NCBI GenBank assembly: GCA_001939145.1
Contig: LSRX01000010.1
Span: 85,082 to 149,081, forward strand
Reading direction: 5' to 3'
DNA from: Symbiodinium microadriaticum
Taxonomy: Eukaryota > Sar > Dinophyceae > Suessiales > Symbiodiniaceae
Length of the DNA: 64,000 nt
The position numbers were made by a program, and so were the translations under genes. Under the pieces are notes generated by a model. The model had not been told where the DNA came from. It did no database searches and worked only from the letters and a program-made list of their open reading frames with translations. Shown one piece after another: positions 1-11,279 of this stretch; within the stretch, counting starts at the first letter, position 1; each line of letters starts with the position of its first letter.

Positions 1-1
1 G

Positions 2-3000
2 GCCACACGCCTTGGTTTTTCTCGAACTGCTGCCGCACAGCCCCTACCAATGGCGACCTTCTCACGAGGCCAGGAGGCTCGTGCAGTTCAGGCTCCATCA
101 GCGCCTTCCTGGTCTTCACTCCCACCTAACGCTCCTCCAGCTGCGGTAGTCCAACTCCTGGACTCCTGCATAGCGCACGCTGCCAGCCGTCAATCGGCGG
201 CAACCCGGCGGAGCATCCGCTCCTCTCGCCAACAACGCATTGCTCTACTTCGGCGTGGGGACTCCAAAGGTTGGGCCTCTCGCATGAAGCCGCCCTCCTT
301 GCCCCAGGCCCGGTACTCGCCCGAGTGGGTGACCGCCGGTGATGGCACCCGACATCGTCCCGACAGCGCCGCCGATGTGCTAGTCGGGGCCACTCAGGAA
401 TGGGCGAAACTACTGCAACAGCCGCCCCAAACATGGAATCATGCCTCAGTGATGCCCTTCCTTGATACATTTAGTCGGTCTCGAGGAGCCGTTGATTTCG
501 TAAACATCGGCGATGCGCCCATTGGTCATGACACTCAACGCGTGGGGCAATCTTTCTTGTCACCCGGCCCATGGCGCTTGGTGCATTTCCAGGCGGCCGA
601 TGTCCGCTTTGTTACGGGCCTAGATTGCGTGCGGGTGGGGGAGTGGGTCCTATGCTTGCTGCCAGACGGCTGGTATGCATCTCGACCCCAGCCCTGTCCA
701 GGCCGTTTCTTCCGTGTTATGTCCCTGCGTGACATCCCTGCGGCATCCCTCACTCCGGATCATTTCCGATGGCCTCCTCCATCCAGTTTCCTCGTGCTGC
801 GCATCGCGGAGCCCCCAACTTATGATCTGGTCGGCCGCGCATCCCCCGCGGAGATCGCAGCACTCACTTCTCGCTTTCGTCACTCCCGCCCAGGGCCCAG
901 TGGCTGGAAACTGTGTTTCATCGAGGCTTTTCCATGTGCCTTCCAAACTGCTTTTTGGCACGCTGTAGACTTGCAGCGTCTGACGGGTGTGGTGTCCGCT
1001 ACCTTCCTGCGCGCAGACCAGCTTCACCTCTCCAAACCTTCCGGCGGATGGCGACCGCTCTCTATGATTGAGGAGCATGTGAAGGCCATCGAGGCTCCGG
1101 TCGTAGAAAGGTTAGCCCTGTCTCGAGCCGGTTGGTCCCCGGACGCCCCCTTCTCTGTTTTGAACAGGGCCTACACCAAAGGAGTGGCAGCCGCTGCAGA
1201 AGTCCTCTACTTGGACTCGTTGGTGTGTGAGGACGCTCGTCGGCACAACCGCCCCCTTCTCCGCATACCCGCCGATTATGAGAAGTTCTTTAACACACTC
1301 AACCTCCCGCAGATTGACGCTGTACAACAAGGACGGGGCATCCCCGATGCAGTTCGCCGCCTCCACTGCTCGCTGTTCAGCAAGCTCAGGGTCACACTCG
1401 ACACGCGCTCAGGCCCCTCTCAGCCACTGGCGGTTACCCGGGGAGTACCGCAAGGGGCAGTCTCGTCGCCTGAACTTTCTCGTACAGCCCAAGACCCCCT
1501 GCTCCGCTTACGTGCATGCGACGGAGCTGCCTACACCACGAGTGCTGGCAGGAGTGTCCCTGCCGCCGGCTATGTCGATGACATAGAGCACTACGGGGAT
1601 GGTCTTCGGGATCTGCCAGCCATCCTGCATTCTCTCGCCTTAGGTAGCTCTGCTACGGGTGTTGGTTTCGCTTGGTCCAAATTTTCCGCTTTCGCGACGG
1701 ACTGGGACGAAACTTTACCCCATCTGCCACACCCAGGCCTGAACGCAGAAGGCGCGTCCGTATCCAGTTGGAACATTTGGGCCGGAGGCGTGCAACGTTA
1801 CAACCTCCCCCGCTCCCAAGCCGATCAAGTAGACGTCCTACTCGGTAAGCGAGGCACGCCAATGGACAGGCACTCCCTAGCTTCCCAAGACCTCGTTGAA
1901 AAGCTTGCGGCCGCGCGCCAGCGCATCGCTTGCAAGTGTTGCTCGTGGGATGAAGGGTTAGCCATGATCCAAATGATCCTTGGTGGGGTTCTTAGTTACG
2001 CTCCGCTCATAGGCATTCCGCCTCCCGTTGCACTCCACCAGGAAGATGCCGCTCTGCACCGGTTGCTTTTGTCCAGCCTGGGCACGCGCACCACTGCCGA
2101 ACACGTCAGCCTATCAGCTTCCCGAAAAGTCGGGGGGCTAGGGGTCCCCCTGCTGACGGACCTACTCGTCGCAGCAGTTGCCGCTGATATCATCGTCCTG
2201 CTCAATGGCACGGCGCCTGCGTCTCTTGTGGCACGCGACACCCTCCGTCAAGCCCTCCTATGCTCGGCAGCAGATCTGCCTAAGCATGCTGGCACCCTAA
2301 CCGATGCCATGAGGTTTCTAGCAGGGTACGGCTTTTACTTAAGCCTCTCGACAGACCGGTTCGTGGCTCGCGTGCTGGATAACCTTAACACTGTCGCGCC
2401 GCAGTTGCTGGTGGGCGGTTTCGTGCCCGCAAAATTTGATGCAGCTGCTCGGTTTTGTAGGTTTGGTGTGCTGGCTAACTCAATCCGGTCCGCCTGGACG
2501 GACATTCTGCTCCAGCACGGCCCGCATGCGGCCTGGCACGACCCAGTTCTCTGGGCACATGCCCTACCTCAGCACGCTCCCATCTCCCCGGCTGAATGTG
2601 CCAGAGCTGCGTCCCGTGCCTATGCCCAGTCTCAGCAAGACTGGACCACAGAGTGCTCCCTTTTTCACGCCTCCCCACTGGAATATATCGCCGAGGACTG
2701 GTTAGAAGAAGCATGGGAAGACCCGTGGAACTGGCGCTGTGACCCACGCTCGCGCCTTCTTCTTTCCACCCTGCCCACACCTGGCGACTCGGATGACCAG
2801 GCACTCTATGGCGATGGAGGCTACTCACAGCTTTCAGGTGCCACTTACGCATGCCAAGCCCGTAGCTTTGGGCAGTTGGGGGAATATTGGGACTCGTCAG
2901 CGTGGGTATCCCAACAACTGGCTGGCAAACTCCCCCATCGCCTTGGATGGGAGTCCACCTCAATCCACACCGCCGAGCTGCTCTCCCTGGTTTGTGCACT

Positions 3001-5341
3001 GCGCTTTCGCCGTCCAGACCAGTGGCACCTCCTGGTTTTCGACCGCAGTGCACTGTTTTCTTCCATGCGGGTCGCAGTTGCGGGCTCCGTTTCCAGATTA
3101 GTGTCCTCTCAGTGCTCGCCCCTGGTGGTGATGCTCAAGCATGTCTTCGGGGAACTCCGGCGCGCTTGGTCGGGCTTTGTGCCCGCCCCTAGTTGGAAAC
3201 TACACCAGCAGCGCTTCCCTCACCAGTGGAATATCCAGCTACCGGTGGACGGCCATCAGCGTACATTCTCTCGCATTGCCTTCGCTGAGGATGGTGTAGT
3301 AGGGGTAGACATTCGCAGCCACCAGACAAACACCTCACTTCCCTTCCCGGTGCTAACCCAGGGCAATGAAGCGCAGGACGCGGGCTGTTCGGCGCAATCC
3401 CGCAGCGCTGCTCCACCAGACATTCGGGTGCCAACTGCCGGAACCTTCGCATGGATTGGTCTGGATGGCCGCATGGTCACGGGCCCCATTCGCCAATGCG
3501 TCCGGCAGGTGCAGCGAGGTCAGAGTGAAGCAGCTTGGAGCGAGCGTCCCGTCCAGGGACTGTTGCCCCGAGTAGCCAACCAAATCTTCACACCCTCACT
3601 CGACCCGTCTCTTCACACGCAGTGCACCTTCCCCTCTACTTGGCTGCGATGGACTCTTACAGCTGACACCCTCCCCATAGACCTTTCCGCTGTCTCTTTT
3701 CGCCTCCACCGGGCCATCGGGGGAGCATGGACGGAAAGGCTCCATGTAAACCCGACAGAGGCCCTCACTGCAAACACATGGGCTGAGCAGGCCGGATGGC
3801 CCTCTGCCCGCACATGCCCACTGTGCGCATCTGCGCCTGGCACTCCGAGGCACGCCATTATGGGGTGCCCTGCCTTGTCCCCCCTCGTCAATTGCCTCCG
3901 AGATGACATTGAAGCTGAGCTCGCAGCGGGTATAGGCCAGGAAGCCCATCTGCAAGCGGCGGCTCGGTGGAGAGCCTCGCTACCTCCAGGTAATATACCT
4001 GCAGACCCGTGTCCGGAGTCGTTGCGACGATGGCCGATCTTGACGGCCTGGCGCTGGCTCGTTCCCATTCCTCAGCGTGAAGCCTCGCTTTTCCAGGATG
4101 TCAACGGCAGCAGTGCCACAGCATGCTCGCGGGAGACGGGGTCCGACCTTGCTTACCGCGGTATTTTCCCAAAGGCCATGGGCGCAGCCATCTGCCGCAT
4201 GTCCCCCTCGGATCTGGAAGCGATGGCAAATCAAGAACTGGAGCAGTATGCTACTCTCCGGCAATCGTCGGCTCTCCAGTCTGAGCTTCGCATCCTCGCA
4301 GCGTCCAGGCGCAGGGCGCTGCCAGCTATCCAGTTCGCTCAGCGCCTCATGTTAGGCCTGAGGTGTGTGCGGAGCGCTTACCAGGTTCGCCTTTCGGCAT
4401 GGCTCCACCTTGCCAGCACCGCTCTCTCCGATCCAACCCGTCCCGATGAGGAGGATGAAGCTTCACAGGTAGTGATAAATCCCCCTTCTCGTGACTTACA
4501 GCGTTGGCTAGCCTCCCCTACAGGTAATGCCTTCGTGCGGGAAATTCGCTGGGCTCTCCTTCCCTGTGAAGTGGCAGTGCGGCGACTGCGAGCAGTTGCA
4601 CCCTGCCAACGTTTGCGCGACCAGGCCTTAGCGCACGCGCTACTGGACTCCGGCGCGGCGTTCCTCGTCGCCGGGAACGCTCACTGGGGTCCGCCGCGGC
4701 CAACCTGGTCGGAGGCAGTCTATGCCATGGCGGTGACCTGTCACTGCTCACCGCCTGCGCACCTTGCTTGCGTCGCAGCTTGCTGGACGTGTGGCGGCGT
4801 TTGCCTCCCTACCTGGGACTCGCCGGCCAAGCCATGCCCTTGGTGCCGTGGTCATCCCGGCACAGTCTGTCCCTCATGCAACACGGTTATACACACTCGG
4901 GGTAGCTGCCGCTGGAACTCCGGAGCTCACCCTTCCTATGTTGCATCGGGTGAAGTAAACATCCGCCTCTGTCCGGACTGTTGGAGGGCGTGGGCCTGGA
5001 GTCTAGCTGCCGCCCCACGTCGACATCCTCCTCCTACGCTTGGTGCAAACCTGCTGCAGCACCTGCGTAACTCAGCTAGGCGTTGTAACCCGGGGGCTGG
5101 ATCCGGCACCAATGCGGCACCACCACTCCCAACTCGCAAAGTGCGCAGGTGGCTCCTACAGCATCTGGAGGGTGGCGAACTTGCTACACTAAGCTCCCTT
5201 CTCCCAGAGTTAAGAGCATGGGCTCCCGCTGTGGCTGATGATTGGCTTCCCATTGCTCTCACGAGGGCCATACGTGCCCTCAGTGCGGAAGGGCGCATCT
5301 TGATCCGTAGGGACGCCGTTGAGCTGGTTCGCCCCCAGTAG
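2..5341 (+). CDS. LINE-type polyprotein: reverse transcriptase + RNase H + zinc motifs (5' end outside window)
   Basis: Retrotransposon polyprotein that would copy element RNA into DNA. The frame is open from base 2 with no upstream stop, so the first ATG (50) is probably internal and the true start lies left of the window. Counting from ATG 50: the RT catalytic Asp is in DYEKFF (D409), the GVPQG block is near 465, and the YVDD active site is at 508-511. An RNase H-like domain follows, with D922 (GDGGY), E976 (TAELL) and D998 (FDRSA). A CPLC-x7-H-x4-C zinc motif is near 1256, and a Cys-rich zinc-binding tail lies at about 1564-1625. RT followed by RNase H and a CCHC-like motif fits non-LTR elements; no integrase or protease is visible. 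The endonuclease expected at the N-terminus would lie off-window. The frame is intact for 1779 codons, so the copy is recent or under selection. Confidence 0.9.
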   Translation, partial: ATRLGFSRTAAAQPLPMATFSRGQEARAVQAPSAPSWSSLPPNAPPAAVVQLLDSCIAHAASRQSAATRRSIRSSRQQRIALLRRGDSKGWASRMKPPSLPQARYSPEWVTAGDGTRHRPDSAADVLVGATQEWAKLLQQPPQTWNHASVMPFLDTFSRSRGAVDFVNIGDAPIGHDTQRVGQSFLSPGPWRLVHFQAADVRFVTGLDCVRVGEWVLCLLPDGWYASRPQPCPGRFFRVMSLRDIPAASLTPDHFRWPPPSSFLVLRIAEPPTYDLVGRASPAEIAALTSRFRHSRPGPSGWKLCFIEAFPCAFQTAFWHAVDLQRLTGVVSATFLRADQLHLSKPSGGWRPLSMIEEHVKAIEAPVVERLALSRAGWSPDAPFSVLNRAYTKGVAAAAEVLYLDSLVCEDARRHNRPLLRIPADYEKFFNTLNLPQIDAVQQGRGIPDAVRRLHCSLFSKLRVTLDTRSGPSQPLAVTRGVPQGAVSSPELSRTAQDPLLRLRACDGAAYTTSAGRSVPAAGYVDDIEHYGDGLRDLPAILHSLALGSSATGVGFAWSKFSAFATDWDETLPHLPHPGLNAEGASVSSWNIWAGGVQRYNLPRSQADQVDVLLGKRGTPMDRHSLASQDLVEKLAAARQRIACKCCSWDEGLAMIQMILGGVLSYAPLIGIPPPVALHQEDAALHRLLLSSLGTRTTAEHVSLSASRKVGGLGVPLLTDLLVAAVAADIIVLLNGTAPASLVARDTLRQALLCSAADLPKHAGTLTDAMRFLAGYGFYLSLSTDRFVARVLDNLNTVAPQLLVGGFVPAKFDAAARFCRFGVLANSIRSAWTDILLQHGPHAAWHDPVLWAHALPQHAPISPAECARAASRAYAQSQQDWTTECSLFHASPLEYIAEDWLEEAWEDPWNWRCDPRSRLLLSTLPTPGDSDDQALYGDGGYSQLSGATYACQARSFGQLGEYWDSSAWVSQQLAGKLPHRLGWESTSIHTAELLSLVCALRFRRPDQWHLLVFDRSALFSSMRVAVAGSVSRLVSSQCSPLVVMLKHVFGELRRAWSGFVPAPSWKLHQQRFPHQWNIQLPVDGHQRTFSRIAFAEDGVVGVDIRSHQTNTSLPFPVLTQGNEAQDAGCSAQSRSAAPPDIRVPTAGTFAWIGLDGRMVTGPIRQCVRQVQRGQSEAAWSERPVQGLLPRVANQIFTPSLDPSLHTQCTFPSTWLRWTLTADTLPIDLSAVSFRLHRAIGGAWTERLHVNPTEALTANTWAEQAGWPSARTCPLCASAPGTPRHAIMGCPALSPLVNCLRDDIEAELAAGIGQEAHLQAAARWRASLPPGNIPADPCPESLRRWPILTAWRWLVPIPQREASLFQDVNGSSATACSRETGSDLAYRGIFPKAMGAAICRMSPSDLEAMANQELEQYATLRQSSALQSELRILAASRRRALPAIQFAQRLMLGLRCVRSAYQVRLSAWLHLASTALSDPTRPDEEDEASQVVINPPSRDLQRWLASPTGNAFVREIRWALLPCEVAVRRLRAVAPCQRLRDQALAHALLDSGAAFLVAGNAHWGPPRPTWSEAVYAMAVTCHCSPPAHLACVAACWTCGGVCLPTWDSPAKPCPWCRGHPGTVCPSCNTVIHTRGSCRWNSGAHPSYVASGEVNIRLCPDCWRAWAWSLAAAPRRHPPPTLGANLLQHLRNSARRCNPGAGSGTNAAPPLPTRKVRRWLLQHLEGGELATLSSLLPELRAWAPAVADDWLPIALTRAIRALSAEGRILIRRDAVELVRPQ

Positions 5342-6190
5342 AAAAAAGAAAGGTTTTAGCGTCTTGCACGGTGTATGCCTTGTCACTCATTGCACCTGTC
5401 GTCCTACTCCCTGTCTGTTTCTCGTCCGTCTTGCAGCCCCCTACTTCCTCTCCTTCCCCTTGTATGCCCACCCCACCCCCTATATTCTTCCTCGCCATGC
5501 TGCGGTCCTTCCACCTTTATGGTGGTCTCAAGGCCTGATCTGGCCCAAACCACCGTTTTCGGGCCCAAATTCTGGGTTTGGGCCAGTTGTGCTCGGTCTC
5601 TGTTGGCATCGCCCTGAGCGTGGACGTTTGCGCGTGGTTACCGCCTTGCCATACTGGCATCCTGTAGCTGGGGCCAGCACGCGCAGTAAGCCGCACACTC
5701 ACCGACCTGGACATGTAGCATTCTTTTAACTCGTTGTGAGTTTCTCCCCCACTGCGGGGTGATTTAGTTCCGCACCTCTCCACTTCACACTGCCGCTCGA
5801 ACTCGTCTCATTCGCCACGCTTACTTCGTTCGTGTCGTTCCAGTCTCATCTCGGTTATGTGCAACTTGGCTTGATTAGTTACTCGCCCTCTCGAACCCCT
5901 CGCGGAGAGCGGCGATGACGGCATCGGAGCTGCTCGGAGATGCTTGGGGGGAAGGGGGTTGTCGGCCGCAGTAACGCCTGTGGGCCATTTTCCTCCTCCT
6001 CCTCCTCCTCCTCACAGGACCTCCTCTCCAAGCTGCACAGCTCCACCGATCAGGCCGGATGGGTGCAGTACATGTGGCTCCGAGATGTCTCTTGTAGTTA
6101 AAGCTTCGGAGACTAACATCTTGGGGGTCGCCTACAGGGTTGTTATATTACTATGTCTTTTCGTGCTAGTGCCGGCAGGACTTTCGTAGT
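5342..6190 (+). other. 3' flank / probable 3' UTR of the first retroelement
   Basis: No convincing protein-coding frame. Pyrimidine-rich sequence follows the stop codon. It contains an 11-bp inverted repeat (5541-5585) and a (CTC)n run at about 5995-6013. The element's 3' end was not located: no poly(A) tail or target-site duplication could be recognised. Confidence 0.4.
5541..5585. repeat. 11-bp perfect inverted repeat in the retroelement 3' flank
   Basis: TGGCCCAAACC (5541-5551) is exactly reverse-complemented at 5575-5585, with a 23-nt spacer that contains another GGGCCCAAA. On RNA this would make a GC-rich stem-loop about 200 nt after the stop codon. A 3' structure recognised by the reverse transcriptase is a reasonable guess for a LINE, but it is inference. 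Confidence 0.5.
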
Positions 6191-6202
6191 CGCACTACTG
6201 TT

Positions 6203-7372
6203 CGGCAGACTCGCTACTCGATTTGTCGCATTGTCAACTCGAGGCAGATACCCGACAAGCCGAGCAAGCTGCCGAGATGGAAAGGCTTGCAGTGTAGATT
6301 TCAAAGTGTAGGGTTTAGGGTTTTAGGGCTTTCGCGTTCAAGATGCACGTATTGTAAGGCTCTAGAATTGAGGATGCATGGGTTCAATCAAGATTTGGAT
6401 TCAGAAGGCCTGAGTTTCTGCCCAGAACCCACCCGAAACCCTACCTATGAGTGTGTAGTCTTTGATACTGGGTCCTTAGATATATCTTTGGCATAGTGTT
6501 TTATATTCTCGAAACTGAGATTAAATGGAATCTTTGTCTGGAAATTGAGAGAGTTCGAAAATTTGATGAACCCTAAACGGTGCGAGCTGCTGCAGGCTAC
6601 GAGCTGAGCTCTATGAGGCCCTGGCAGGGAGAGCAGAAGCCAACCAGGCATCCCGGAAGCATTACTATGCTGATTATTGCTGATGATCACAAGTGTTTAT
6701 TGCATTATTGCTACAACTACTCCGACTGTTCCACCATTTTTATGATTGTATTTCTGCTGCTGGTTTGTTGTTGTTAACATCGTGTGATATGATTTGCTTG
6801 CTTCTCTTTTCCTTACTATGACACAGCAGAACTAGACTCATCGAACACGGCCTAAACTGGAACGGCACAAAACTCGATAGTGTGGTAGAACTACCATCCA
6901 AGCTGGCGAGCATTCAAAGGCCTTGGCGGCCAAAGAAGCTCGGCTTGGCAGCTTGATGCAGGACCCGGGTTGTGTATTTGGGGTTTGGGGTAGGGTTTAG
7001 GGCTTTGGTGCATTGCACTCCCTGCTCAAACAAGAGGTGTGTGAAGTCTTGCCACAGATTCGGAGGAAAGCTACAATGCGACATGCCTATGTTGCCAACA
7101 CCTCAATTATGCCTCGCGAGCGGTCGCAAGCCTGGCTCAGCTTCAGAGGATATGTACTTTGTTTGTATCCTACCGGCAGGCGGAGTGCATGTTGGCTTTG
7201 ACCTAAACTTTTGGGGGCAAACCCGAAAGAATCCCACATGTACACGTTGACTTCGTCCAAAAAGCTGAACAGGAAGTACGTGACTTGCACATTTGCGCCG
7301 ATGGACTGCGCCAGAAAGCCCAGGAGGCCACGGAATTGTTAGGGCACGGTTGGGCTGGCTCCTTGGGGCGGA
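6203..7372 (+). other. cluster of short candidate exons, coiled-coil-like protein
   Basis: No long frame, but several short + strand stretches translate to Ala/Glu/Leu/Arg-rich helical sequence. Near 6230-6292 is a stretch containing TRQAEQAAEMERL. Near 6595-6660 is LRAELYEALAGRAEANQ. At about 6912-6960 is EHSKALAAKEARLGSLMQ, followed by GACCCG, a possible GA donor. At about 7256-7350 is AEQEVRDLHICADGLRQKAQ. The spacing of short exons resembles the well-supported genes further right. Intron phases were not all reconciled and there is no homologue I recognise, so this is a candidate intron-rich coiled-coil gene, not a model. Telomere-like TTTAGGG fragments lie between the segments (6308, 6995). 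Confidence 0.35.
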
Positions 7373-10300
7373 AGTTCCGTTAGAAGTTACGTAAACTGTA
7401 AAAGCTTCAGGAAACCCTAAGCCCTAAACCCTGGCTGGTCACCGGGCGGTTGGAAAAGGTGTCAAAAGCAACAACCCGGGAGTGTCCAGCTTGCGGAAGT
7501 CCCAACCCGGACCTGAGCCAAATGGGCACCAGGTGAGAGTCCAAAACCCTTCCCTGCGGAGCACCTCCCGTGAGGCTGACAAGAGAGCCGAGGCGTCCAC
7601 TGCCAGGCCTGGACTACCACTACGAAAACATTGGTTATTGGGGACAGCAGTTGTCGAAGATGGGATCGAAACTAGTAGAAGGAAGATATAAGTCGTGACT
7701 CGTGATGATGAGAATCACGGCCTTAATCCTCTTGGTCTTTCGGATCAGGGTCCAGAGCTGTAAGTGTGACCTTACCTAAGCAATACACAGGGGGTTGGTG
7801 ATTCTTCTCAAAGCCTCGGCATGTTGAGGTGTGCCACGCTGGAGAAGGAGGTCAGGGAGGTCCCAATTCCCGAGTTGTCGCCGTTGATTAAGGATGCATT
7901 GAACTGTCCTGGCCGCTTTGCGGCTTCAGGGCGGCAGGCTATATCTCCCTTAAGCCTGCAATTCAAAGAGGGGCTGCATGACATGTATCCAGTCGGCTTA
8001 TGCAGCTGGCGGTTCGACTATGCTCTCCCCTGCTGCAGTTCTCTTCGACACGTTTCCCGGGCTGACGATGTCAGCGAGGAGATTGTCACTGCAAGCTCGT
8101 GCTGCTTGACGCCGATTCGGGCTCACAAGGAGCACGCCAGAACATCCAGCCAGGCTGACAGGCTAGATTCGCTGAAGAGCGTGTAGACACACCGTGCTGA
8201 CAATGTTCTCCCCCAGCACGAGCACACGGCGACAGAACAAGCACAGCATCTCAACTTGCTCAGCCTCGGCACTCAGAAGACCCGGTGATCTCGGTGAGGA
8301 CTGCAGCGATATCAGCAGTTTTTCGTCATACTCAACATCTCAGGAATCACTGATGGTAATCATTGAGGGTATTGAGGTGACACCACGGCAAGCTTTGCGC
8401 TTTTTTTGCAGTGATGGAGTTGTAGGTTGTAGGGTAGGCACCTACTCGAAGCCTACATGCAGCGCTTTTGAGTTCATGGGTGCTGCCCACAGCTGTGTGT
8501 CAGCTGTCACATGCATGGTTGGACATCGCGGCGTTTTGAAATCGCTCAATACTTTCGCTGTGTCTACTCGCATCACTGTTTCGGCAATTCCCACCCTTTT
8601 CTCTGCTGCTGTTGTTACAAGCTGTCGGTACAAGTGTTGCAAGTTAATTCAGGTCCTTCATTGCCTGCATCTTTTCAGTCTGAATCCTGGTATTCTCACC
8701 GCTACTCAGGTGCTACCTTGGGACGCCTCTGTTGCATTGATGATCGGTTCGCAGAGACGATTGACACCGAGGACCGGCTACTAATGCGATGTTGCTTGGG
8801 GCTTTAGGCCGGGTTGCTGCAATCCTGCTACGGTTCACTACTCGCCGCGGCAGTTGGTAGCACTATTATGATGGTTTCCTGGGACTACTTGAGGACAGTG
8901 ACCAAGCCTTGTCCAAGCAACACTAGTTTAAGCAATGCGAGCAATGATCTCAGGATCCTTCGTCCCAACCCTACAACCCTTGCAATGTCGAGACGAAAGG
9001 AGGCCCTCCAAACCTCGCACGAAAACCTCGCAAGCAGCAGCAGCCACATGCAAGGACCTGATTGCAAGGCATCAGAGCCACGACCCGAGACTTGATGCCT
9101 ACGAGAAGGAGCCTGCAAGTCATCTCGGGCCAGTTGTGGTCCGTATGTCATCGTCTTTGCCAGGCTTCATCTGGTTTACGATTTGTGACTCTTTGGAGAA
9201 ATTCAGACTCGATTTGGTCTCCTTCCTGGTCCAGTGCTTTGTCAGGTCATGCAGAGGCTCAGGCAAAGCTCTTGGCCGCAGGGCGCCCGGTTCAGTCTCT
9301 CGGAGCCGCCAGTCCTTTGCAGACTGCTTTTCCCGATTGTTGTGCTGGGAACTGCGAAACACGAGCCGTGGGCGCAATCAAGGCTATCAAAAGAGAAGCA
9401 GACAGTACCTCCAGCAGGAAAGAACAGTATAGACAGGAATTTCGTTCATTTTGGCGTGCACATCAAACGCGGGAGTTTTACATAGTCGTCAGCTGCCGTC
9501 AGAACCCCCGGTTACCAAGAATGAATATGGAGCACGCTATGCACCTCAGCCCCCACCCCAAACCTAGATATATATATATATATATACAGATAAGAATAAT
9601 GGTGCCGTGTTCATTACTCCCACAGCGCTAGAAGCAATGGCGGCAGTGCATGTTGTGGTCATTCTCTGGGCCAGCTTCGGGTCGCTGGCAGCCGAGACAG
9701 AGGGGCCACTGCAGGTTGCGGCCCGAACTGCGGGCTGCCCCTCGGCATGCACTCCCCTAAGCTGCGCTTGCGCAAGGATGACACAATGTCATTATGGAAA
9801 ACTTGTTCAGTATGCGCAGACTCAAATTCCACATTCATGTGTGTCTGTGTACGTGTATATGTGGAATTAGCCCGGATAGCAGCTTCCCGGCCTTCTTGTT
9901 GCCGCTGCCGTTGTTGGTGGAGGCGGCTGTTGTTCTTCTTCTTATGACCATTGTAAGAATGAGTGATAGTTACTGCTGATACTGTTGTCGCAGTGATGGT
10001 GCTCATGATTGCATTAGTGATCATTCTTGGAGGTGTGATTGCTCGCAGAGTTGCTTCGTGCTGGACAGACTGCATCAGGAGACATGGGCAGTTTCTCGCA
10101 GAGAACGCCGGTGCCCGTCTAATTCCCTTAAAATCATATATCTTCATAAATAGCGCGCGTCTAGAATCTAGAATTTTAGAAGGTACCCCCCCAAAACCCC
10201 ACATTGGGCCCGATTCCCAGGTGGCTCAGAGACTGACAAGCTGAGTTGCCTGCTGGCGAAGCTCTTTGCGCCGAGCGAGGAGCAGGTCACTTGGTAGTTT

Positions 10301-10456
10301 TCTGACAAGGCGTACACTGGGTCAATTTGGAGTGAGTGCACGTGAGGACGGTGAATGTGTGAGTACTTCTGAGAATCAAGAACGTATGCAGAAACGGGTC
10401 GTAGATGCAGTCGTGTACCTTGTAGGTAGCAACATGAGCTCAACATCTATTTCCAG
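7373..10456. other. stretch without a firm gene; weak coding signals and a (TA)n run
   Basis: Short open frames on the + strand at 7821-8186 and 9062-9500 have reasonable composition, the latter containing AEAQAKLLAAGRP. None shows a recognisable domain or a consistent exon chain. A (TA)n microsatellite lies at about 9566-9586. CCCTAAA-type fragments occur near 7414-7432. Some of this may be further exons of the coiled-coil candidate upstream. Confidence 0.3.
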
Positions 10457-10759
10457 GCTGCAGCTGCCAAAGATCCTTCCATTGTTCCGAACCTGCCGCA
10501 GCTGCCGATTCCCTATGCCTTCGAGGGATTACTCAATGGAGGCCGGACCCTTGAGTTTGAGTTTGGGTTTCGACTTCGCGTAGCAGTTTGGGTTTACGGT
10601 TCGCTGCAACAGGATCTGGTCGGTTCCCCCATAAAGGGCGCCGAACAGATTGAGGTGATTGATGTGGAGAACCTGAAAACTTTGAATCGAAGCTTCTCCT
10701 CGCCAGGCTACATCGCACTGAGGTTGACTGTTGGGTGGTTGTCAGGAGCACAAGAAACG
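10457..10759 (+). CDS. internal exon, beta-rich protein of unknown function
   Basis: A frame of about 100 codons opens directly after TTTCCAG|G at 10456 and stays open to a TGA at 10762. It contains no ATG, so it must be an internal exon. Visible segments include PNLPQLPIPYAFEGLLNGG, FEFGFRLRVAVWVYGSLQQD and IEVIDVENLKTLNRSF, alternating hydrophobic and polar in a beta-sheet-like way. A likely donor is GTTGAAG just before the stop, or GAGCACAAG slightly earlier. I do not recognise the family. It may belong with the candidate exons upstream, since all are on the + strand. Confidence 0.5.
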
Positions 10760-11279
10760 GGTTGAAGATTTCCTTGATGTCGAACCCTGCCCTAAATTCA
10801 TCCAGTCGGCCTTACCGAATTGTCCCTCAACTCTGTTTTGCTGTGCCCATGAGGTCCGGCGAGAACAAGCTGGAGCCACGAACCCCAAGCTACGACGAAC
10901 AGCACATGTCTTGAGTATGTCAGTGTATGTGTCCAGGCCACGGATTGTTTCTTCAGGTTGAACTGCCGCGGCACCGGCAGCCATCATAAAGCACCCGCCC
11001 GCCTGCCCCCGTTTTTTTTTCACACGTGTGAAAATGAGTGAATATAAGGGCCAGATGGCCTTCTGGGGCAGCTGTGGTTGGACGCCCCAATGGCGGATAC
11101 AACGGAGTTATAGAATGCCTCAAACTTCGGTGAGCTCATTGGCAGCCAAACACTATGATTCTGCGTTTGCGTGCTGTCAGTCGGCTGGTTAGGGTTGGAG
11201 GCATGCTTGTTGAGCAGGGAAGCTGCGCCCTGGCCCTAGCCCTGGCCACGCTGACGGGCTGACGGGTCGTCGAGGCTAT

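Noticed and set aside
2475..3053. 192-codon - strand frame within the first retroelement
   Set aside because: It lies opposite the RT/RNase H polyprotein and has no domain; it is a shadow of the GC-rich coding strand.
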